64,000 nt of DNA from Parietaria judaica (lineage: Eukaryota > Streptophyta > Magnoliopsida > Rosales > Urticaceae): assembly GCA_954871525.1 (NCBI GenBank), contig OX940864.1, positions 20,888,001-20,952,000 of the forward strand, given 5' to 3'. Position 1 is the stretch's first letter. The number at the start of each line of letters is the position of its first letter. The notes below the pieces were generated by a model. That model did no database searches. It was not told the DNA's origin and saw nothing but the letters and a program-made list of their open reading frames with translations. The position numbers and the translations under genes are program-made. Below, one piece after another: positions 36,137 through 47,415 of the stretch.

Positions 36137-39100
36137 ACTTCTCACGTCGGATTGACCACCATCGCCGGATTCGGGCGGAGAGCGCGGCGACGTCGGGCGT
36201 GGCTTCGGCGACCGTGGGCGCGGCTGCCGAGGAGGCGACCGTGGCCCCCGTCGCGGTCGCCCTCCATCAAGCCTCCTTCTTCCGTCGCGTCCTCCTCTGT
36301 CGCGCCTCATTCCTCCGTCGCGCCTCCTTCCTCAGTCGCTCTCCGTCGCGCATCCTTTCTTCATCGCTCTCCGTCGCGGCGCGATCATCCTCTCCAAACT
36401 CTCGATCATAACTGTAAATTTATTTACAGTTTTTTGTAAATATGTTTACAGTTTTAAGGTAATATATTTGATTTTTGTAAATGATTTTACAATATTTTGA
36501 AGTGATAATTTCTCTTGGAGGGGCAATATTTTTGTAAATGGATTTACATGCTTTTTGTAAATGTTTTTACACATTTTTGGAGTTATTTTACACGAATTTG
36601 CATTTGTGGATATGTGTATGAAATTTCAAAATCGTGTGAACAGATTTGTAAACATATTTACATAAAATGAGGCAAAACAAAAACCAAGTTTCGTAAATAG
36701 ATTTACATAAAATGAGGCAAAACGAAAACCCAGTTTCGTAAACAAATTTACATAAAATTAAGCAAATGAAAACCTAAATAAAATTTTGAAATAAATACTG
36801 ATTATTAGGAATATAAATTTTAGATTTTAATCGTTAAAATAAGGAATATTAAACGTGATTTGTTAGAGCTAATCGAAAATAATACTAATTAATAGGGGAG
36901 ATTTGTTTTTAATTTATTTAGTTTGCTACATTTAAGGAAAAATTTTATTTTTTAATTTAATTTTAAAAAATGAATTATAATTAAATGTGATTTGAAAATT
37001 AGAAGGGCAATTTAGTCCATATTTCAATTTGTTGGTGGTTATGATTTCCATAATTAGAAATGAGCATTTTTTTTAAACCTCGAGCCACAAATGGGCATTT
37101 GCCTCATTTATCCAATAAAATATGGGAAACTTGATAATTTATTCGTCATTTCTCACATAACATTTGGAAACTATTCTAGGTTTTTTTTTTTTTTTATAGA
37201 AATTATTCCCCAAGCCTCGTGGGAAATTGTATCCTTGAGTGAACTAACCTTAATTGTATTAAACTGTAATTGAGGACACTTTTCTATATACAATTGAGGA
37301 CATTTTTTTAGATTTAGAGATACTTAAGTTTGTATACTCCAAAACACAAGTTTGAACGAAATTGTCTCCCATTTTAATAATTTTCAATAATTATTCCCCA
37401 AACACTTTTAGTCTTTACTTAAACACTGTTGTTCTTCAGTTAGACAATTTTTCAAAATAATCGGTTTAGACACGTTTAGTCTTTAATTAAACACATTTGT
37501 TCTTCAGTTAGACAGTTTTATTTTAGAAAATTAAACAGAAAAATCTGTTTAAACACTTTTGGACACTATTGGTATTTATTTAAACACTTTGGGGAATAAT
37601 TATTGAAAGTTATTAAAATGGGGAATAATTTCGTTCAAACTTGTGTTTTGGGTATACAAACTTAAATTTCCATTTCTTTATAGCTTAATGACACTTTTCT
37701 TTACACATTGGGATACTTTTTTTTTTTTACAGTTTAGGGACCTTTTTGTTAAAGTTTTAGGACACTTTTCTTGGAGTAAAATTGTCCAAAAAAAAACTCG
37801 GGGAATAATTTTTCAAAGAAAAAAAAAACAGGAATAGTTTACAAATGTTATTAGAAATGGAGAATAAATTATCAAGTTTCCTTAAAATATTATCATAACT
37901 TCCACAGATTATATTGAAATCTTGTATAGTGTTTTATATAACTAATTAATTTTTGAACACCGAATGTATTCATATTGACACATGTAGCGCAAATTACCGG
38001 GAAAAACGAAGTGTCGTAGATCATCCAGAAGAATATGACAGTCATGAGAGCCAGGTAGGCGCCGAGTATAACGCCGGTTGCGAAAATCTCACTGAGCTTC
38101 CAACTGTCCGGAACCGGAGAAGGCTTTACTCTGTCTTTTGATATGGTCATAATAGTGCCTACAAACAAACATTGAAAAACGTAAAGGACGAGACGGACGA
38201 AGAAAATTGACGAATAATATACAACAAGCCAATGAAGATAACCGTCATTCAGAATGGCGATGATGAGGACCATAAAAGGAGGGAAGTCGAATTCCCAGAA
38301 GACGGTGAGCAACATAAAACCGAGCTGAAAACAAAAGGCATTAATCTATGATAACATTCTGCTAAATTAAAAGACAATATGTCTGTTTGTTATCATGTTT
38401 TTCCTCCGTCACAAGTGCAATATAATAAATCTTAGGTGAAGTCACGAGACGTATAACGCCCTTGTACAAGGACGCTACAAAAATATGTAAAAAACAATTT
38501 GTAGGTAGAATCTGAGAAAAGAAAGCTTACCACGATACGGATTGTGATCGACACTGCATAGATCTGCGATGAGACAGAACAGTTTAAACTGTGATTAAGT
38601 TGCCAGTTATCGCTGATAGTTAATGAGTCATATTTACTTACAAAATTGGAATTACCGTGTAGTTTTTCATCCGCTGAAATATCGCACGACTAGTCAAAAC
38701 AGCGCTGATTATAACACTAAGCCCGGGTTCTGTGAGGACTATATCAGAAGCACTACGAGCAGCATCTGTGGCGTCAGCCACGGCGATTCCTATGTCGGCT
38801 TTCTTCAAAGCCGGAGCATCATTCACTCCATCACCAGTCATTCCACAGATGTGTTTTCGCTCTTGAAGTTTTCGAACAATCTCATACTTGTGTTCTGAAG
38901 AGAATAAGTTTAGCTTCTGATCGCAACTTAGCACATAAGGGTGAACAAAATATTCGAAAAACCGGATATTAAACCAGATATAAATAATACCGCTCTTAAT
39001 CACACGATTATCGATTATAAATGTTTAAGTCAATATTTTTCTTTTGTAAAATTCGATTTTTAACCGTGTATCATACACATTTATCGGCTTTACCCTGACT

Positions 39101-42100
39101 TAGCAGATTGAAAAGCGGTTACAAAGCTCTAACAAACTGAAACTGACCTGGAAATACACCGGCAAAACCGTCGGCTTTCTCAATGAGCTCATCTATGGGA
39201 ATGATTCCAAGTTCCCCGTCCCTGTGTTCTCCGAGGAGGGAAGAAGAGGGATACATGTTCGTGCCCATCCCGAGTCGCCTTCCCGTTTCCTTGCCGATCG
39301 CAAGTTGGTCGCCTGAAAATTGATTTCAGTTTGAAACAAGTCAAAAAATGGCAGTGAGAAGATAAATATATGTGCAACACAAGTCTTTCTAGGCCCGAAC
39401 CGGTGATCATTTTCACGCTGACACCGAGATCTAGAGCTCTTCTGATTGTTTCAGCGCTGTCGTGGCGAGGAGGGTCGAAGAGAGGTAGGAGCCCGACGAA
39501 TTCCCATGGACTTCCAGGACTATCTTTGGTTCCTTTAGGTACTTCCTGCAGTAATTAACCAGATAAAAATTAAGACAGAAAAATTATGAGAGTTATAGTA
39601 ATAACTAACAAGATAACTGAAATAATATACAAGTGATAAACTCAAGAAGTTTTTGAGAATATCTATGTGAGACTGGATATTTATAAGGTTGTTAAAACAT
39701 TTTTTTGCTGATAACTTTTTTTTTTTTATGATTCTGTAGGTAAAGATAGTAATATTACCATCGACTGATTTTTAAGTAGTTTTTCCGGGTATAATTCCGT
39801 TGTAAAAAAATTAATATTATATTATTATTTGAACAGTTAGATCTTAAAACAACAGTCCCAAAACCCGGGATAATGCCGTCGTACCACATTAATATTATCT
39901 AGACTGTTAGATATTGAATCAACGGTCCAACAAAAATTAATAAATGATGAAAAGTTTTAAACAATGAAAAATGTCATAAACGGTAATGAAAGAAAAAAAA
40001 AAAAGATAACGGTCGCGAGTTAGTACCTAATGACCGCGGTAAAATTAAAAGCTTTAGTTCATAATGATATAAGTTGTAGAGATCTAAAAACCTGGCGTGC
40101 AACTGCGAGAGAACGCAGCCCGCGTTCTGCGAATTTGTCGATGATGCTATGCACCCTCTTCTCTATTTCGGGTTTGTTGTGTGCCATATTTAGGATCTGC
40201 ATTTTGTTAAGGGCTTTAGATTCATAACAGTATTTGTATATAAATTAATCTACATTTGCAAATTTGTTCATTTAGATATTTCACCTGCTCCGGGGCGCCT
40301 TTGCTGACTCTGTGCATCTTCCCAGCAGCATCAAGGTATGTCAGCGCAGTTCTCTTATCGGTTGGATTGAACGGAAGGAAGTGAACCTCTTTGATTCCGG
40401 CTCGTGCCTTTCGAAGTTTATGCATAAGAACAACCATAATCGTAATTAGGAGTAATAAAATATAGCTGCTTATTTTTAAGGAAAAAGTCAGGGGCGGAAC
40501 CAGGATACAAATCCCGGGGGGGGCTAAGTGATGCAGGAGGGGCTGAATAACCATAATTATTGACATATAAAGTTGAGTATATTTTTAAAAACTAGCGCGA
40601 ACCAAGTCTGTCTATAATTTTGTACCTCCTTCGGATCGGCCAACATGGAGACGATGGCAGTATCGATGGCGTCTTGATTTTCTAGCCTCGAAGCTCTTGC
40701 GGCCATGAGCACAACCAGGTCCTTGTCAACACCGTCGGAAAATACCTGCAGACATTTTGTGAAATATTTTCTTAGGGAGCAAGTTAGTTTGATTACGAGA
40801 GAAAGCGATGGAGTCATTTCTCTATATTTGACGCTTTTCGATGGGGATTCTTGAAGATTACAACCTCGATCAGATTTTTGTCAACCGTGAGCTTGTTTAG
40901 TGTAAGTGTTCCGGTTTTGTCGCTGCACAGAACGTCCATTCCGGCCATTTCTTCAATGGCAGTCATTCTCTTAGTTATCGCACCCTGCAAAAATTAATGA
41001 CACCTCATTTTCCCATTTTACCTCCAAATTGATCATTCGAAATTATAACTTTTTCGAAGCAAATATCGAAATTTTTACGCCTTCAGAAGGGTTGAAGGAA
41101 ATTATAGCTAAATAGTTCAGCATCTATATTCTGTATTAAAGGCATATGATTCTATACTTTCTGCTCGATATCCGCTCTACTTAAATACCGAGTCGAATTT
41201 TATTTTGATATATCACTACTAACATCGATAAAACGTTATGGTACGACTAATTCGCGCAAATTTATCTTTCTTTTCTCTTGTATATTTCGAATCAAATTGA
41301 GTTTATCAATAACTGATGTTCGTCAATTATTTTGAACCTAACATGATAAGAATTGATTCTTAGTTATAAGAAAAACCTCCTAATAAATATTAAGGCATCA
41401 CAAACCTGCTGAGACAGGCGATGGGAACCGATGGCCATTGTGACAGAGAGAACGGTGGGCATAGCGATCGGAATCCCACCAATGAGGAGCACAAGTAAGC
41501 TATTGATCCCGTCTCTGTATCCTCTTCCCTGAAGACCGTAGATCACTATGATCTCGATGATCATTCCGATCGCGATCGAGCAAATGCAGAAGTTTCCTAT
41601 CGATGTCAGGACCTGAATTAATCCATAAAAAAGTTCAGCATAATCCTCTTAGCAATTTGATTCAGAGTTTACAAACAAAAAAACAAACCTTTTGGAAATG
41701 TCCAATATGTGTTGTGCTGTCCACGAGATGAGCAGCTTTACCGAAGAAGGTGTGGACCCCGGTGGCGATGACGACGGCTTCTATTTCACCTTGCTTGCAG
41801 GTTGAGCCAGAGTAGACCCCGTCGCCCGGATGTTTGGTCACTGGAAGTGATTCTCCTGTAAGAGCAGACTGCAACCACCAAAAAATACGTTCACTGATAT
41901 TGGCCAGTTAAATCGACACCGAAGTAGGCCTGTGGACCGAGCCTAGGCTCGGGTCCTAACTTAAACTTGTAGATTTTAGTGAAGAAGGAAATGAGTTTGC
42001 CTATAATAGTTGATTAATTGAATAACCAAGGAGCATTAAAATTAAAATTCTAAACTATTCAAACCATTGGATAATGATATTTATTGAAATTACCTGATCA

Positions 42101-43841
42101 ATCTTCAGAGGATCTCCTTCAAGAAGGCGCGCATCTGCAGGAATGATATCACCGAGTTTGATGCTAATTATGTCTCCCGGAACCAGCACCGATGCGTCTT
42201 CCTCGCTCCATTTCCCGTCACGTAGAATCTATTAACAAGATAGAAACAACATTATGAATATAAAAAAAAAACAATGCAAAAAATAAAATCTGAATCCGAA
42301 AAAAAAAAATCAGTTTGACAAAGTTGCAAAGAAAGTCAACCTTGGCTTTTGGGGCTAGACGAGCCATCAGAGCCGCTGCTGCGTTACCGGCATTGTTCTC
42401 CTCGATAAAACTGATGGTTGAGTTGATAATCAGAAGGGCTGTGATTCCAGCAAAGTCTTGATAATCAACCGAACTTCCCTGCAATACAATACCTTGTCAC
42501 ATTATTAGCCTTCTTGCACCGCAAGCAAGCCACTCTAATGCAAAACTTATTTGATTAGGACTATGTAAATTCAGCTCTATTTCAAAACATAAATCAAACT
42601 AAAATTTTGTATAATATTGAGATCACTTTTTAAGAGTTTTGCTAATTATTTTTATAGGCGTCTTTGGCACTTAAGTTTTTGGAAGGATGAAAATTAATAT
42701 TATCAATAACCAATGACAATTTTTTCTTCTTGAAGTTATTCCATGAAGAGGGATAATTTGCAGCAAAACTACCCGAAAGATAAATGAAAGTGTGGGCTTA
42801 TTCCAATTCTTTGTGTTATCGCTGTGTAAATCTTTAGTACTAAAGAGATAAGATATACCTATTTAGACTTTTGATAATATTGAAAGCACACCGTTAAAAA
42901 GAAGTGAAATATGCCGCCATTTTCATCTGATTGATATTTATTTTACCGCAAAAAGTTCGTGTATGAAATAGTAAAAGAAAATCATAAATAGTTTTCTTCA
43001 AGTTTTTTTTATGACTAATTAATATTTTATATAAAAAAATAATATACATACCCCTATAGGGGTAAGTGCAATGGCCATTATAGCAGCAGCTTCCATGACC
43101 CATGAGAGAGGATTCCACATAAAGCCCAAGAACTTCAATATTTTGCTTTCCTACATAAATTGAAAAAAAAAAGATTAATTAAATAAAAGGTAATTAGATG
43201 AATATATAGATAGGGATATTTACGGGAAAAGTACCATAAAGTACCTCTTCTCACGCGGCATATTTCAAGTTCCAAGAAAAACAAAAAGAGTCATGTCGTC
43301 AGTTCCCAATTTTATTTTTATCTCGGCAAAAGTTCCAAAAACCAAAAAATTGTTCTACCTTAAGTTCTAAATTTCTTACGGCATAACTATTTTTGGAACT
43401 TTTTCCACGGAAAAATGAAATTTGGAATATGCACGTACAAAGAGGTACTTTGTGGTACTTTTTCCATCCCATATGTATGTGTCTAATTAGAAGTTTTGTG
43501 GTAACCTTCTTTTCTTCAAGTTTGTTGTAGCCAAACACTTCCAATCTCTTTTGAACATCATCAGATGTCAAGCCTTCTTTTGTGCATCTAAGATGCTCCA
43601 AAACCTCTTCAATAGGGATATTCTCCTGCATAGAATAAAATCCATTCTTTAGATTGTTTTCTTCAAATTATTTACTCGGTCCCGAATCATCCCTCGAAAT
43701 TTCTTCCATTCTTTAGATTCTCATCTTCATTGTCAAAAAAAGAAACAAACGATGTTCATAAGTCAACAAGTACAAAAGGCATCGGTTTACCAGATCAACG
43801 GTTTCGTTGGCAACGGCATCGAGCCCCGAAGCCACAGTCAT
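33669..43841 (-). CDS. AHA: Plasma-membrane H+-ATPase (P3A-type), complete
   Basis: Pumps protons out of the cell using ATP and energises secondary transport. I could join 21 exons with GT-AG splice sites and consistent phase: 43791-43841, 43506-43625, 43052-43150, 42341-42478, 42094-42228, 41689-41868, 41406-41612, 40865-40984, 40626-40745, 40285-40407, 40092-40196, 39401-39545, 39148-39312, 38656-38894, 38531-38563, 38243-38324, 37998-38158, 34850-35065, 34575-34757, 34285-34466, 33669-33765. Product 966 aa. Landmarks: TGES (185-188), PIAMP (289-293), phosphorylated DKTGT Asp at 332, TGDGVND (589-595), membrane Asp in ILND (687), and C-terminal YTV with the penultimate Thr (965) that binds 14-3-3 when phosphorylated. 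By eye it is closest to the AHA4/AHA11 cluster. Intron 17 (about 2.9 kb) holds two transposons. All catalytic residues are present; likely functional. Confidence 0.95.
35820..37113 (-). mobile_element. Pack-MULE-like element B, in ATPase intron 17
   Basis: The 1294-bp element starts AGAAAAACCCATG, ends GCCTCATTTATCC, and is flanked by a perfect 9-bp duplication AATAAAATA (35811-35819 and 37114-37122). Its ends are the inverted ends of element A (11707-14099), so it lies in the opposite orientation to that copy. The core differs from A: a CT microsatellite, then a GC-rich coding-like block (36135-36410) with several overlapping frames and no recognisable domain, then GTAAATTTATTTAC-type repeats. 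No transposase. The swapped core between shared ends suggests sequence capture. Confidence 0.88.
36084..36136 (+). repeat. CT microsatellite
   Basis: Almost uninterrupted (CT)n inside MULE B, directly before the GC-rich captured-looking block. MULE A has a GA tract next to its own GC-rich block. Confidence 0.9.
37124..37881. mobile_element. Long-TIR MULE-type MITE, abutting MULE B
   Basis: GGGAAACTTGATAATTTATT at the left is mirrored by GAATAAATTATCAAGTTTCC at the right. The arms stay similar for about 300 bp (AACATTTG.AAACTATTC, AAATTATTCCCC, GAGGACACTTTTC, ACACAAGTTTGAACGAAATT). The flanks ATAAAATAT (37115-37123) and TTAAAATAT (37882-37890) match at 8 of 9 positions, a Mutator-size duplication. 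No coding. It inserted at, or was hit beside, the target duplication of MULE B, so the two elements are back to back in the same intron. Confidence 0.8.
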
Positions 43842-46663
43842 TTTCGATTCCTTTGGCTTCTCAAACTCTCAACCCAACAACTAGAGAGCTGCAATATTGT
43901 ACACTTAAAAAGGATCAAACTTTGTACTACGTAACTGGAAAATTAATCGCCAACGTCACTTTGTACTTTGATCGACAGAAACCGAACATAGCCGGAACAC
44001 TAGACTAGAGAACAAGCAAATCACCTATTTCATGGGAATTGGAATAACAAGGAATTAGGCTCAGAGTTTTGACATAAATAGAGGTCCAAATGGAATATTT
44101 CACCATCAAATTTGTATTGAACAAAGTACCGAATACGGTACAAATTGCAATAATATTAAATAATGAATAAAAAACAAGAAGAGATCACAATGCTAGACAG
44201 ATAGTACGGAAAATCGCTGGCTTATGAGAAACGACAATTAGAAGCCTTGGAGATATCTTATATTATAAGCCTGCATTTTGGAGTAACCGAAGCTTTGATT
44301 ATATCATAATTATGCCAATTAATTACTTGTGTAACATTTTCTCAATTAATTAAGTATGATTAATTGTGGCCTGGACATAGGTCCGTACGCCATTGTGCAA
44401 TTCAAATTCATAGTTTTTAAGAATATATTTTTTTAAAAAAGTATGCATATTAATGAAGTCTTAGTAAATTAAATTAAATCATTAAGTCTATCTTCTTCTC
44501 CGTTGTACTATGAGATTTATTTGAGATCTCATGTATAATGGAGAAGACAAATGCTTAGAGTTAATACGGGGGAGAATAATGTGGTACTAAACCCGGGTTT
44601 TTATAGCTAAAATAGTGAATACCGCAATTCGTTTTTTTTTTTTTATACAAAACTGAATAACCGATTTTGGTATAAAAAAATGTATTTACCAAATATTCAA
44701 TTGCAATATATTGGGAATCTCTCAACCGCTTTAAATCACGATACACGTGTATTCAGATTATTAATAATAATAAGAAAAGAGTACATGGCTGATCCAGAGT
44801 TTATAAGGGCAAAAGTCCCACACTGATTATTATGAGAGAGTGTAGTGAAGATCTTTGCTATAAATAGAAGGAACATGTTATTAACTTTCATATCATTTTT
44901 ATTAATAATGGTGTATGATTTCATTTTATAAATATTCATTTTCAGAGGTTTTTGCGTAGAATAATTATTTATATTTTATTGAATATGTGTCAGTGTAACT
45001 TTAATTTTATCAAAACTGTTGTAACTTTAATTTTATTTAAACAAATACATGAATGCGAAAAAATATGCTCGGAGAGCCAAAAAATTCTGCATGGAGAGCA
45101 TACTTTGCTCGAATATATGTAAAGATAAAAAAGCTTGGAATAAACATCAACATATAACTTAGAATCACAATCTTCCTTCAATACTTCACCATTACAATCT
45201 TCTTATTCTATATCTATCATCAATTGACCATGAGTACGCAATATCAATGCCGTTCAACCTTTCTCGCCGCCGCGGTCGTAAACTCGCCTCAACGAGTCTT
45301 TTTTTACGACAATTAAAAACTACTTTTAACTACTATGGTAATATCTTGCAATAATTTTTAACGAAAAATAATCATTGTGCAAGCGACTATTTGAACTGGT
45401 CCAATTTCATACGCACCAAACTTGTAACTACTATTACTACTATCTGCATATTTGTTGCATATCTCCATCTTTTCCAAGCGTGTCAGCGAATTCAGTCTTT
45501 TTTTAATCAATGAGGTCCAATTCTGTTCACGTCGAATTAACGTATGTTAAACTAGAAATACGAGGCATGTCTTTACTTTAAAAGAGTGTTTAACAATTAA
45601 CGTTTTTTTCATAATTTAATCGTAGACGTACGTGTCTCTCTCTTGTAACAGACGAATGTCATAAATATCCCTCTATTTAGAGAGAGAGATATTTATATCT
45701 CTCTAAGCCTAACACACAAAACACAAATTTATTTTATTAAATTGGTGATTTGGAGGGGACATGTTTAAGTAAATAAATAATGAAAAGGTTTATGGATTAC
45801 TCATTGGAATCGCGATTGTTACGATGCTAAATAGGTATAATGAGCCAAGTTGGGACTCTTGTTGGATTCTTCATATTATCATCTTCTTACTATGGGAACA
45901 TGAGGCTGTTTTTTTTTTTTTTTTGTCTGTTATATCATCTCTTAATATTCTTTTTCCCATGGAGACGTCTTAATTTGTATTTTGTCGTCAAACTAATGTT
46001 AGTGTTTAACGGATATTATATTTTTAAAGTACTTGTAAGAGATTAAATAGAGATAAAAATACAGTTAGAATAATAATAAAAAAAAGAAACACAAATCAGC
46101 AAAGCAAGGGTAAAGTGGAATGATAACTTAGTTGCGCTTCGAGAATGCAATGGTTAACTACATAATGCTAACGATAACTTGATAAGACCCGATGAACGGA
46201 CTACATATGGGAAAAAAGTTGAGAATGTAATCGGTTTACAAAGTTATAGGCCTCATAAGGAAAAATAGTACGCGCGGGTGTCCTCGTATAATCGTTCTTA
46301 ATTTCACACTATAAAGAAAAGAGGTGTGATTAGATTTAGTATTTATTATATTTGGTTTTTTGCATTGTTTCTCTTCTCCATTTTCAACACACTCGAGTCA
46401 AATTCTATTTCAACTGCCAATCAACGTTAACAAGCCACAGCCCTTAATTCGTCCTCATTTTCAAGTTTCAACAACAAACGAACGATGGTACAAGAATTGT
46501 CATTATATAATTAATTATTGTAATATAAAAAAAGTTGATAATATACTACTTCATGTAATGGCCAATCAATTGAACCAATGGAAAGCAAACACAAATGAAT
46601 TGCATTGATGGACCCATTAAAGTAAAAATGTTCAAAACCCACAATTAGATAAATTTTATCATT

Positions 46664-46702
<39 letters not shown>

Positions 46703-46724
46703 AATAAAACACGGTCAACACACC
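43842..46724. other. Upstream region of the H+-ATPase, gene-free
   Basis: It should contain the pump's 5' leader and promoter, but I cannot place a transcription start. At 44816-44870 AAAGTCCCACACTG is followed by CTATAAATAGAAGG, an LTR/TRIM-like or promoter-like pair not tied to any gene. The rest is AT-rich, with a T run at 45910-45924 and a (TA)n tract at 46666-46700. Confidence 0.45.
46666..46700. repeat. (TA)n microsatellite
   Basis: About 17 uninterrupted TA units. Confidence 0.9.
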
Positions 46725-47030
46725 CAAGGTCTCATATCTTCGGCATCATCCGTGACCCACAGCTCGATGTCTCCGTCAATGGCCGCTGCCGCTCCGGGTC
46801 TCATCGTTCTCAACATCAGTGCACAGGCTCTTTTGAAACTGAGTACAATTTATTCAGCATGGTGATAACAATTTTATTCGCTGCTGATTGGTTATGACCT
46901 CCTCGGCTTCATTGACAGCTCTCGTCCGTGTCACCCTCTCCAGCACGACTGCTGCGTCATCCAACCCTGAATATTCTTCGTAGATTCGACAACACCAGCT
47001 TTTGCTCAACCAGTTTTTCATGAGACGGTG
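46725..47030 (-). other. GC-rich coding-like pocket, unassigned
   Basis: Minus-strand frames look coding but are broken. One runs from an ATG near 47020 through WLSKSWCCRIYEEYSG and AAVVLERVTRTRAVNEAEE to a stop near 46860. A second, in another frame, reads MLRTMRPGAAAAIDGDIELW and ends at a stop near 46728. I recognise no family. It may be a decayed gene or captured exon piece, or chance in a GC-rich patch. Downstream (47031-47415) is AT-rich with nothing visible. Confidence 0.3.
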
Positions 47031-47415
47031 GTTTTAAACACTAGTTAACCTGTAACTTTAATCATCTACTCTATGTTATCGTCGTCTTCATACTTCCTAT
47101 CAAGACATCTTATCGGATTCGGAAGTATCCACGTATCCACTTATAGGATAACAAAAATATATTAACCGAATCCCTATTGACTAATCCCCATTCATGATAA
47201 CATCTCCATCTATAATATCCTAAGTTGATGATTTATGGAAATTCTATACTATATATTTACACAATTAAAGAAGAGCCAAAAAAATCAGTGAGATTAAAAT
47301 CCATATGACCATGGGACAAATTAGTTTTTGACTTGTTTACCAAGTAATATGCAGAATTCGTGGATATACATTTCGGTATTTGAATACGTGAAAATGAGCT
47401 GTTAGTGTTAAAGAC

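Noticed and set aside
36065..36439. 124-codon plus frame as a gene
   Set aside because: It begins in a CT microsatellite inside MULE B, and several overlapping frames on both strands are equally open, as expected of GC-rich DNA.
44816..44870. Second snRNA-type promoter (AAAGTCCCACACTG plus CTATAAATAG)
   Set aside because: The box departs from the USE consensus and the TATA is spaced differently; an LTR/TRIM-like origin is at least as likely.
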